Source: an uncultured Simplicispira sp. (lineage in GTDB: Bacteria > Pseudomonadota > Gammaproteobacteria > Burkholderiales > Burkholderiaceae_C). Taken from it: a stretch of 9,288 nucleotides of DNA. The translations under genes and the position numbers were made by a program. Numbering within the stretch: position 1 is the first letter of the stretch; each line of letters opens with the position of its first letter. The notes under the pieces are model-generated. The model searched no databases, had not been told where the DNA came from, and saw only the letters and a program-made list of their open reading frames with translations. The stretch lies in the NCBI GenBank assembly GCA_903882725.1, contig CAIRYF010000126.1, forward strand, positions 1 to 9,288, written 5' to 3'. Shown here piece after piece: positions 1-8,906 of this stretch.

Positions 1-283
1 AAACATCAAAAAAAGATTTGGTGGTGATTGCTTTAGATCTCCCATTCCAAAAAATTATTTGCTCTTTATTCCAAGCAGCCCAGCCGCTGGGGTTGACTTC
101 GTCGTATATCTTTTCAAGATAACTATCAACATCGTTATCAGAAATTTCTGTGCCAGTTCGACGGTATTCAATTGGAATCGAGGTTGAATACAGTAAATTA
201 TTGCCATAGTTAAATATGACATCAACATACTTCTCTGATGCCTTGGTATGAAATCTCGTTTTTAATTTATCTATTTTTAGCAT
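1..283 (-). CDS. Unrecognised protein, N-terminal 94 residues, in an AT-rich island
   Basis: The reading frame is open on the minus strand from an ATG at 283 to the window edge, giving 94 residues that begin MLKIDKLKTRFHTKASEKYV and contain NPSGWAAWNKEQIIFWNG. The start is supported by AAGGAG (291-296 on the plus strand as ctcctt) seven bases upstream, and by tight coupling to the upstream XRE fragment, whose stop lies four bases away. There is no signal peptide or membrane segment; the visible part is soluble, with many K, D, Y and N. Codon use is AT-rich (AAA, ATA, AGA, TTA), quite unlike the GC-rich genes to the right, which suggests horizontal acquisition. I do not recognise the family. 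An XRE gene followed immediately by an unknown ORF is an arrangement seen in controller-protein/restriction-endonuclease pairs and in some toxin-antitoxin or phage modules. That is inference only, and the rest of the gene is outside the window. Confidence 0.75.
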   Translation of the reverse strand, partial: MLKIDKLKTRFHTKASEKYVDVIFNYGNNLLYSTSIPIEYRRTGTEISDNDVDSYLEKIYDEVNPSGWAAWNKEQIIFWNGRSKAITTKSFFDV

Positions 284-287
284 CGCT

Positions 288-452
288 TTACTCCTTGTTA
301 TTAACGCCAGACAAAAGCTCTGACAAACTGATATTAAAATGATAGGCAATAGAGGCTAAAACTTTGAGCGTTGGATTTTTTCCAAGCTCTAATCTAGATA
401 AGTAAGTCCGCGTAACCATTGTAGATTTTCTAGGTAGCGCGATAATTTCGCT
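288..452 (-). pseudogene. XRE-family HTH regulator, 5'-truncated
   Basis: The minus strand encodes about 54 residues: SEIIALPRKSTMVTRTYLSR, then LELGKNPTLKVLASIAYHFN, then ISLSELLSGVNNKE and a TAA at 288-290. The TYLSRLELGKNPTLKVLASIA stretch is the typical recognition helix and following helices of a Cro/C1-type (XRE) DNA-binding domain, and SLSELL is a typical ending. An intact domain needs about 20-40 more residues upstream, including helix 1. Instead, an in-frame TGA (453-455) and an abrupt switch to GC-rich DNA occur where helix 2 should begin. An internal ATG at 417-419 could give a 43-residue product, but it would lack half of the HTH. The fragment ends four bases before the next gene, whose ribosome binding site lies within its last codons, so the two were probably one operon with this protein as its regulator. 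Confidence 0.72.
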
Positions 453-454
453 TC

Positions 455-544
455 ATGACCGACACTGCCCCCGCACCAGCAAGTGCGCCGCCTGCTGCCC
501 GTGCTGCCCGCCTCTCCAAGCTACTGGGCAAGCCCTTGGACGAC
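455..544 (+). pseudogene. Possible N-terminal fragment of an unidentified GC-rich gene
   Basis: An ATG exactly at the composition break (455) opens a frame reading MTDTAPAPASAPPAARAARL, then SKLLGKPLDD. Its proline/alanine-rich, high-GC character resembles the start of a Comamonadaceae chromosomal protein. The frame continues to a TGA at 581-583, but from about 552 the DNA matches a transposase relic in another frame, so only about 30 codons can belong to this gene. No ribosome binding site precedes it, because the sequence immediately upstream belongs to the truncated XRE gene. I cannot name the protein. It may be a chance frame. Confidence 0.25.
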
Positions 545-551
545 ACGAGAT

Positions 552-677
552 TGTCAACACAACCTAGACAGCCATGTGCTTGAAGAATGGCTGCTGCACA
601 AGTTTGTGCCGCTGTACTTGCTGCCCTACGGCCCTGAGCTCAACCCGATTGAAATCATCTGCAAGCAAAAAGAATAG
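552..677 (+). mobile_element. IS630-family transposase relic (C-terminal DDE part)
   Basis: The frame ending at the TAG 675-677 reads NLDSHVLEEWLLHKFVPLYL, then LPYGPELNPIEIICKQKE. The segment around LLPYGPELNPIEI is the hallmark of IS630-type DDE transposases (usual form LPPYSPELNPIEILWKQAK) and contains the last catalytic glutamate of NPIE. The region that should hold the preceding catalytic aspartate (LDNA.IH) is degraded to DCQHNLDSH. The N-terminal two-thirds of the protein, the end of the transposase and both terminal inverted repeats are missing. Residues read upstream of about 552 do not resemble a transposase. It is therefore a dead fragment of about 40 codons, lying between a truncated regulator and an intact chromosomal gene, and marks an old insertion or deletion event. 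Confidence 0.72.
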
Positions 678-769
678 CTAGTAGCGCTGGTGTTTATTGG
701 CTTTCAGCTAGTTTTGTCCCTGAAACCAAATAGATGCGTGCGCTTGTAGCTATCAAATAAATTGCGCTA
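676..769. repeat. Candidate dispersed intergenic element of Comamonadaceae type
   Basis: Between the transposase relic and the CheX-like gene there is no plausible ORF. Read on the minus strand, this stretch begins with ATTTATTTGATAGCTACAAG and ends with CAGCGCTACTAGCTATT. A GATAGCT…AGCGC-containing sequence of 60-100 bp is a common intergenic repeat in Comamonadaceae genomes, as I remember them. There is only one copy in the window, so repetition cannot be shown here. GCTA cores recur at both ends and in the middle (AGCTAGTAGCGC, CAGCTAG, GTAGCTATC), which could form imperfect hairpins. Nothing else is evident up to the start codon at 870. Confidence 0.28.
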
Positions 770-869
770 CACGCCTGGCCCGTGCGGTTAGTCGGGCTGT
801 TGACAGGGTGGTGTGTTATATAGAACGGCATTTTTCGACCATTTACAACCACCACTCCTCTCACCCGCC

Positions 870-1577
870 ATGAGCAAATCAGAACCCCCTGTCGTTTACG
901 GTACCGAAGACCTGTTGGTCAGCCTGTGCAACTCAGTCACCCGGGTGTTGACCGTGGCGACGACCAGTCAGATTCACTATTCGGGCATGGTGCAGCGCAT
1001 CAGCAAAACTTGTCTCAAACCCGATATTGGCTGCTTTGTGTTGTTCGATGGCGGTTTTTCGGGGCTGGTCATCATCAACTTTTCTGCGGCGGCGGCGATG
1101 GAGCTGTACCAGAGCTATATGCTCAATATGGGCATGGCGCAAAGCGGCTTGGCCAATTCTTTTACGTCCGACGAAGTGGGCGATGTGATGGGCGAGTTGA
1201 TGAACCAAGTGGTTGGCGACTTTACCGGCAAGGTGCGGCGCGAGCTGCAAACGCACATCACGCAAAACCAGCCCAAGATGCTGGTGTTAAACAAAGAAGT
1301 GATGCTCAGTGTGGACGCCAACTTGGACCAGCCCGAAGCCCGGCGCGTGACGTTCTACACCGGCGCAAACCACATTTTTTATCTGGAGTTGGCGGTAGAC
1401 CACACCGAGTTCATCAAGCTTTATGAGTTTGATGCGCAGACAGTGCCCGACCCAGACGCCTTGATTGCCCAAGCGCATAGTGATGCGGCAGTAGCGGCAG
1501 CAGCGCTCACATCCGCGCCTGCCCCCTCTTTGCAAGACAGCGATACCGACGATTTGCTGCGCTCGCTGGGGATGTGA
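870..1577 (+). CDS. CheX/CheC-like phosphatase-fold protein with CheZ-like tail (DUF3334-type)
   Basis: The gene encodes 235 residues. The ATG at 870 is preferred over an in-frame GTG at 813, because the extra 19 residues are not protein-like and MSKSEPPVVYGTEDLLVSLC is a natural start. Residues 101-135 fit the CheC/CheX/FliY phosphatase consensus exactly: D105-x3-E109-x2-N112-x22-P135. In CheC and CheX the Glu and Asn of this helix act on phosphorylated CheY. The middle shows the alternating strands and helices expected of that fold (CFVLFDGGFSGLVIINF; a long helix at 101-127; VTFYTGANHIFYLELAVDH). An alanine-rich linker (about 198-219) leads to the C-terminal tail LQDSDTDDLLRSLGM, which resembles the CheY-binding tail of E. 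coli CheZ (SQDQVDDLLDSLGF). I recall such ~235-residue proteins as DUF3334, without assigned function. No signal peptide is present, so it is cytosolic. The 3' end lies three bases from the convergent efflux operon. A role in dephosphorylating CheY or a related receiver is inferred. Confidence 0.8.
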   Translation: MSKSEPPVVYGTEDLLVSLCNSVTRVLTVATTSQIHYSGMVQRISKTCLKPDIGCFVLFDGGFSGLVIINFSAAAAMELYQSYMLNMGMAQSGLANSFTSDEVGDVMGELMNQVVGDFTGKVRRELQTHITQNQPKMLVLNKEVMLSVDANLDQPEARRVTFYTGANHIFYLELAVDHTEFIKLYEFDAQTVPDPDALIAQAHSDAAVAAAALTSAPAPSLQDSDTDDLLRSLGM

Positions 1578-1580
1578 GCG

Positions 1581-2965
1581 CTAGGTGCCGCTTCCACTGC
1601 GGCTCCCGCCCAACACCTTGTAGAGCGTGATGCGGTTGGCCTGCTCGGCCAGGCGCAGGGTGATATGGGTTTGCTGCGCGGCATACAGGCTGCGCTGCGC
1701 GTCCAGCACCGACAGATAGTTGTCAACGCCCGATTGGAAGCGCGCCTCGGACAGAGTGAGTGCTTTTTGCGTCGCCGCAACCAGCGAGGTTTGCGCATCT
1801 AAGCGCTCAGTCCAATGACTGCGCTCGGCCAGGGCATCGGCCACTTCGCGAAAGGCAATTTGCACAGTTTTTTCGTACTGCGCCAGCGCCAGTTGTTGGT
1901 TGGCCTCGGCGATGCGGATGTTGGCTTGGTTGCGGCCACCATCGAAAATCGGCAGGCGTATTTGCGGCGCAAAGCTCCACACGCTATTGCCACCCTCCCA
2001 CAGGCCCGATAAATCGCGGCTGGCGCTGCCCGCCGCAGCGGTCAGGCTGATGCTGGGAAACAGCGCCGCCCGCGCCGCGCCAATGTTGGCGGTGGCGGCG
2101 CGCAGGCCGTGCTCGGCGGCTTGGATGTCGGGGCGCGCCAGCAGCCGACTCGACGGCAGCGGCGTCGGTACATCCAGCAAAGCGGCAGCGGGCACCATGG
2201 CGCTGTCCAGTGGCGGTGCCAGCAGCTCGGCAGGCAGCGCGGTGCCGACCAGCAGTTGCAGCGCGTTGCGGCTTTGTTGGACTTGGCTGGCAAAACTGGC
2301 CACGTCGGCACGGGCGCTGTCCACCGTGGTTTGGTTTTGCGCCAGCACCAGCCCCGAGGTGGCACCCAGCGCGTGCGTCCGCTGTGTCAGTTCAAACGCT
2401 TTGCGCCGCGCCGTCAGTGTGTCCTGCGCCAGTTGCAAGCGCGCTTGGTTGGCGGCCAGTGTCAGCCAAGCGTTGGCAACGTCGGCCAGCAAGGTGATTT
2501 CAACGCTGCGCTGATTCACTGTGGTTTGCCAAAACTGCTGCAACGCGGCTTCGTTCAGGTTGCGCACGCGGCCCCAAAAATCAATTTCATAGCTGGTAAA
2601 ACCAATTTGGGCACCCCATTGGCTGCCGATGGCCGACTGGCCGGAGGCGTTCAAGGCGGCGCTGGATTGGCTGCGGCTGGCTTGGCCGCTGGCGGCCACA
2701 GTGGGCAGTTGGTCGGCGCGCTGTACGCCGTATTGGGCACGGGCTTTTTCAATATTGGCCCACGCAATTTTTAGGTCGCGGTTGTGACTCAGGGCCAGCG
2801 CTAGCACTTGCTGTAGTGCTGGCGCTGTGGCCTGCACTGGGTCGGTGGCTGCATCAACACTGACGGCATCAGGCACCGGGGCTGCGGGTTGGGTGTAGGC
2901 CGGTGCCAAGTTCATGCAGCCGGTCAGCGTCAGACTGGCAACTAGCAGGGTGAGTGCGGTGTATT

Positions 2966-2969
<4 letters not shown>
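1581..2969 (-). CDS. RND efflux outer-membrane channel lipoprotein (OprM/NodT family)
   Basis: This 462-residue protein is the outer-membrane exit duct of the tripartite pump. It starts with a lipoprotein signal peptide ending in LTLTGC, so Cys18 would be lipidated; Met and Asn follow it, compatible with outer-membrane sorting. Two homologous halves typical of the TolC/OprM fold are visible. The first has ALSHNRDLKIAWANIEKARA (59-78) and the hallmark YEIDFWGRVRN (127-137). LLARPDIQAAE (276-286) opens the second half, followed by RLPIFDGGRNQANIRIAEAN and then GVDNYLSVLDAQRSLYAAQQ (414-433). Length is close to the family norm. The start codon is GTG, overlapping the TGA of the pump gene by four bases (GTGA), which implies translational coupling. 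The protein ends in a short Gly/Ser tail. No uridine-rich terminator separates it from the convergent gene ending at 1577. Confidence 0.95.
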
Positions 2970-6175
<3,206 letters not shown>

Positions 6176-6190
6176 GAAGGATTGCCCCGA

Positions 6191-7441
6191 TCAGCGCTTG
6201 GCGCCAGTGGAGACCGTGCCCGGCAGTTGCACCGGCTGTGGGCTGACCGTGTCGCCCACTTTGATGCGCTGAAAACCATCGACAATGACAGTGTCACCCG
6301 GTGCCACGCCGGTATCCACCATCCAGCGGTTGCCAATGGCGCGATCGACCTCAATGGAGCGGCGCTCGACCTTGTGCTCGGCATTGACGAGCAACACACT
6401 GGCCTTGCCAGCAAGGTCGCGCGTTACCGCTTGCTGGGGCAGCAGCAGAGCGTCGCTGGATACGCCAGTGGGCAGGAGAGTTTGCACATACATCCCGGGC
6501 ATCAGCACGCCGTTTGGGTTGGGCACCACAGCGCGCAAGGTCACGGTACCGGTGCTGGGGTTGACGTTGACGCCGGTAAATTGCAAGCGCCCGGCGTGCG
6601 GGTAGGTGCTGCCGTCTTCTAGCTGCAAGGTGATACGCGCGGCGCTGTCGCCCACGCGCTCAAAACGCCCTTGCGCCAGTTCGCGCTTGAGTTGCAGCAA
6701 GTCGGTGCTGGACTGCGTGATGTCCACATACACCGGGTCAATTTGGGCGATGGTGGTCAACACGCCCGCTTGGTTGGCCGTCACCAGCGCGCCGGGCGTG
6801 ACGGTGGACAGGCTGGTGCGCCCGGCAATCGGCGCGGTGATACGGGTGTAACCCAGATTGATGCGCGCCGCCTGCAGCGCCGCTTGCGCCACAGCCACGT
6901 CGGACGCGGATTGCTGCGCGCTGGCCTGGCTTTCTTCATACGCTTGGCGGCTGATGGCATCGATCTGCACCAGCTCGGCGTTGCGCTGGGCGTTGACTTG
7001 CGCCGTGCGCGCCTGCGCCTGTGCTTTGGCCAAAGCAGCTTGGGCCGATGCCTCGGCTACTTGGTAGGCCGAGGGATCAATTTGATAGAGCGCTTGCCCG
7101 GCCTTGACGGTGGCACCTTCGGTGAACAGGCGTTTTTGCACGATGCCGCTGATCTGTGGGCGGATTTCGGCGTTCATAAATGCGCTGGTGCGCCCGGGCA
7201 GCACACTGGTCAGGGTTTGGCTTTCAGACTGCACGGTGATGACCCCGACTTTGACCGGCGCGGCTTTGCCGGGAGCCGGTGCGGCTTTATCGGAGCAGGC
7301 TACTAAAGCGCCCGTGAATGCCAGCGCCAGAGGCAGCGCACGCCAGCGGTTACAGATTTTGGTGCTGGTGCTGGTGCTGGTTTGGGCGCGCTGCGGCGTT
7401 ATTTCAGTAGCGGGCAGTCTGTCCGACGGATAAAAAAGCAT
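6191..7441 (-). CDS. acrA: RND efflux periplasmic adaptor lipoprotein (AcrA/MexA family, HlyD superfamily)
   Basis: This 416-residue membrane-fusion protein bridges the pump and the outer-membrane channel. The domains run in the usual order. A lipoyl-like half is at about 85-125 (AEIRPQISGIVQKR, LYQIDPSAYQ). An alpha-helical hairpin spans 125-195, with ARINLGYTRITAPIAGR (192-208) as the second lipoyl half. The beta-barrel has TQSSTDLLQLKREL and TLRAVVPNPNGVLMPGMYVQ (301-320), and the membrane-proximal domain ends at about 405. Each block aligns readily with E. coli AcrA. The signal peptide is of lipoprotein type (ALPLALAFTGALVAC, Cys49), but the only available ATG lies about 34 residues before its hydrophobic core. 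This leaves an unusually long N-terminal lead containing TSTSTST, so either that lead is real or translation starts at a non-ATG codon. It is the first gene of the operon; no TetR-type repressor gene is adjacent. Confidence 0.95.
   Translation of the reverse strand: MLFYPSDRLPATEITPQRAQTSTSTSTKICNRWRALPLALAFTGALVACSDKAAPAPGKAAPVKVGVITVQSESQTLTSVLPGRTSAFMNAEIRPQISGIVQKRLFTEGATVKAGQALYQIDPSAYQVAEASAQAALAKAQAQARTAQVNAQRNAELVQIDAISRQAYEESQASAQQSASDVAVAQAALQAARINLGYTRITAPIAGRTSLSTVTPGALVTANQAGVLTTIAQIDPVYVDITQSSTDLLQLKRELAQGRFERVGDSAARITLQLEDGSTYPHAGRLQFTGVNVNPSTGTVTLRAVVPNPNGVLMPGMYVQTLLPTGVSSDALLLPQQAVTRDLAGKASVLLVNAEHKVERRSIEVDRAIGNRWMVDTGVAPGDTVIVDGFQRIKVGDTVSPQPVQLPGTVSTGAKR
7361..7383 (-). 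repeat. In-frame hexanucleotide repeat in the adaptor's N-terminal lead
   Basis: GGTGCT occurs three times in perfect tandem plus a partial copy (3.8 units). Read on the coding strand this is (ACCAGC)3ACC, giving TSTSTST at residues 21-27 of the annotated adaptor, just before the signal-peptide region (KICNRWRALPLAL). As with the repeat in the pump gene, the unit of six keeps the reading frame. Confidence 0.85.
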
Positions 7442-7465
7442 GGCAAAAACAGTCTAAGAAAGGGC

Positions 7466-7484
7466 GCAAATTGAGTGCAAATTG
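7466..7484. promoter_or_regulatory. Direct repeat GCAAATTG x2, candidate operator of the efflux operon
   Basis: GCAAATTG occurs at 7466-7473 and again at 7477-7484, a repeat period of 11 bases, which places both copies on the same face of the helix. The repeat sits 25-43 bases upstream of the adaptor ATG and downstream of the candidate promoter at 7505-7534, where a bound repressor would block elongation. It is read as CAATTTGCACTCAATTTGC on the operon's strand. No known regulator motif is recognised. Confidence 0.35.
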
Positions 7485-7504
7485 TCGCAGGCAGATGTAT
7501 CCGA

Positions 7505-7534
7505 ATGATAAAGACGGCGCTGCTGCCGAGTGAA
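7505..7534 (-). promoter_or_regulatory. Candidate sigma-70 promoter of the efflux operon
   Basis: On the minus strand TTCACT (7529-7534, four of six consensus bases) is followed after 18 bases by TATCAT (7505-7510, five of six). Transcription would begin near 7498 and give a leader of about 55 bases containing the GCAAATTG direct repeat. The position just downstream of the relic's terminator (7542-7562) fits a fresh start of transcription. The spacing is one base longer than the optimum and the -35 is weak, so this remains a candidate. Confidence 0.32.
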
Positions 7535-7541
7535 TGCACAC

Positions 7542-7562
7542 AAAAAAGTCCCGCTGTGCGGG
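7542..7562 (-). terminator. Rho-independent terminator behind the TRAP-like relic
   Basis: On the minus strand CCCGC-ACA-GCGGG (7550-7562) forms a five-base-pair GC stem with a three-base loop, followed by AC and TTTTTT (7542-7547). It lies 27 bases after the TAA (7589-7591) of the broken minus-strand gene, the normal position for that gene's terminator. It also insulates the efflux operon starting at 7441 from transcription coming from the right. Confidence 0.65.
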
Positions 7563-7588
7563 GCACACCTTGGGCGCTGTAGGGCTGC

Positions 7589-7793
7589 TTATTTTTTGCG
7601 TTCGGCGATGGATTTCTCGGCCAAGTTGACACCATTCAGCACCCCAGCCGGGTTGGCAGCCACAGCGAATACCACCACTGCGGCACGCCAATGCCGGGCG
7701 AGGTTTCTTCGTAGCGGTAGTCATCCCAAACCATGCGCACGCTCAAGATTCAATGCGCAGCGAGCGCGGTTCGTCGGCAGCGGTAGTAGACAT
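7589..7793 (-). pseudogene. Decayed gene resembling TRAP transporter small permease (DctQ)
   Basis: Three short protein-like pieces lie in order on the minus strand in three different frames. From an ATG at 7793: MSTTAADEPRSLRIES, then TGA (7743-7745). From about 7743: SVRMVWDDYRYEETSPGIGV followed by PQWWYSLWLP, stopping at 7636-7638. Then AANPAGVLNGVNLAEKSIAE followed by RKK and a TAA at 7589-7591, with a terminator behind it. The middle piece resembles the segment before the last membrane helix of TRAP small permeases (forms such as EETSPG…P.W.Y..W.P). An N-terminus ending in RSLRIE also suits that family. About 100-120 residues, including most membrane helices, are missing, so the gene has suffered deletions and frameshifts. 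The family assignment is from memory of the motif and is uncertain; that a gene has decayed here is better supported. Confidence 0.5.
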
Positions 7794-7883
7794 ATCAAGC
7801 GACATAAACGGGAAAACCCGCAAAGAGGAAGCGGCACCGATTACGTGGCCCGGTGTTTTGCGGCCAGCGCCGATAATGCGCGC
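7794..7883. promoter_or_regulatory. Divergent intergenic region between LysR gene and relic
   Basis: These 90 bases separate the start of the LysR-type gene (plus strand) from the start of the TRAP-like relic (minus strand), the classic geometry for a LysR regulator and its target. A short perfect inverted repeat CGGG-AAAA-CCCG (7809-7820) and two GGCC boxes are visible, but no convincing T-N11-A LysR site or clear -35/-10 pair. There is no good ribosome binding site before 7884. Confidence 0.25.
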
Positions 7884-8822
7884 ATGGAAACCAAGTGGCT
7901 TGAAGATTTTGTTAGTTTGGCCGAGACGCGCAGTTTCAGCCGCTCGGCGCAGTTGCGCCATGTGACGCAGCCGGCGTTTTCGCGCCGCATACAGGCGCTA
8001 GAGGCTTGGGCAGGCACCGATTTGGTCGACCGCAGCTCGTACCCAACGTCGCTGACGCCGGCCGGAAAAACACTCTACGACCAGTCGCTGGAGATGCTGC
8101 AAGCGCTCAACAACACCCGCGCCACGCTGCGCGCACACAGCACCTCCAGCCACGACATGATTGAGTTTGCGGTGCCGCACACGCTGGCCTTTACCTTCTT
8201 TCCGGCCTGGGTGTCTAGCCTGCGCACCAAGTTTGGCCCGTTCAAAAGTCGGCTGATTGCGCTCAACGTCCACGACGCCGTGATGCGCTTGGTCGAGGGC
8301 AGTTGCGATTTGCTCATCACCTACCACCACGCCTCGCAGCCGTTTCAGCTCGATACCAACCGCTACGAAATGGTCAGCTTGGGCCAAGAGGTGTTGGCTC
8401 CCTACGTCAAAGCCGATGCCGATGGCTTGCCGCTGTACCAGTTGCCCGGGCGCGCCGGCCAGCCGCTGCCGTATTTGGGCTACGCGCCGGGTGCCTATTT
8501 GGGCCGGGTGACGGATTTAATCTTGAAAGAGTCCAGTACGCCCTTGCACCTGGACCGGGTTTATGAAACCGACATGGCCGAGGGTTTGAAGGCGATGGCG
8601 TTAGAGGGCCACGGTATTGCCTTTTTGCCGCACAGCGCGGTCAAAAAAGAGCTGCGTGCGCGCAAACTGGTGCGCGCCGCGCCAGCGGGTTTGCCGGGGT
8701 TGGAAATTACCATGGACATTCGCGCCTGTCGCGAAAAGCCGTCCGGCAAAGAGCACGACCGCGAGCAAGGCAAAAAACCGGCGCAAGCGCTGTGGGACTT
8801 TTTGCAGTCAGAAAAAATCTGA
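7884..8822 (+). CDS. LysR-type transcriptional regulator, HypT/YjiE-like
   Basis: This is a 312-residue DNA-binding regulator. The start at 7884 (METKWLEDFVSLAETRSFSR) matches E. coli HypT, which reads IETKWLYDFLTLEKCRNFSQ at the same place; the longer open frame to 7530 is non-coding. The winged HTH covers about residues 1-62 (RHVTQPAFSRRIQALEAWAG), and the effector domain about 92-305. Other shared blocks are YLGRVTDLIL (205-214), MAEGLKAMALEGHGIAFLPH (231-250) and a C-terminal ALWDFL. E. coli HypT is activated by hypochlorite through oxidation of Met123, Met206 and Met230. By alignment the matching positions here are L113, L206 and M231, so only one methionine is kept and the inducer may differ. 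It is divergent from the TRAP-like relic 90 bases away and 440 bases from the efflux operon. Its present target is unknown. Confidence 0.88.
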   Translation: METKWLEDFVSLAETRSFSRSAQLRHVTQPAFSRRIQALEAWAGTDLVDRSSYPTSLTPAGKTLYDQSLEMLQALNNTRATLRAHSTSSHDMIEFAVPHTLAFTFFPAWVSSLRTKFGPFKSRLIALNVHDAVMRLVEGSCDLLITYHHASQPFQLDTNRYEMVSLGQEVLAPYVKADADGLPLYQLPGRAGQPLPYLGYAPGAYLGRVTDLILKESSTPLHLDRVYETDMAEGLKAMALEGHGIAFLPHSAVKKELRARKLVRAAPAGLPGLEITMDIRACREKPSGKEHDREQGKKPAQALWDFLQSEKI

Positions 8823-8906
8823 GCGGCAGTGGGGTGACAGCTCAATGACAGGCTTCTTAGGGTAGTCCTGCTTGTTCAGATGGCATATTGGGGATACTTT
8901 CCAGCT

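Noticed and set aside
800..822. TTGACA (800-805) followed by TATATA as promoter of the CheX-like gene
   Set aside because: The AT-rich box is only about 11 bases downstream of the -35, and no -10-like hexamer occurs at 16-18 bases.
813..869. Upstream GTG start for the CheX-like gene
   Set aside because: It adds 19 residues with no ribosome binding site. The ATG at 870 gives a natural N-terminus and the usual length.
1587..1603. GCCGC-N7-GCGGC hairpin at the end of the channel gene as a shared terminator
   Set aside because: The stem is only five pairs, lies within the coding tail, and has no T-tract on either strand.
7809..7820. CGGG-AAAA-CCCG inverted repeat as a defined LysR operator
   Set aside because: A four-base-pair palindrome is too short and does not fit T-N11-A; it is kept only as a remark in the intergenic entry.
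7530..7883. N-terminal extension of the LysR frame to 7530
   Set aside because: LysR homologues begin at METKW (7884). The extension overlaps the relic and its terminator on the other strand and is not protein-like.
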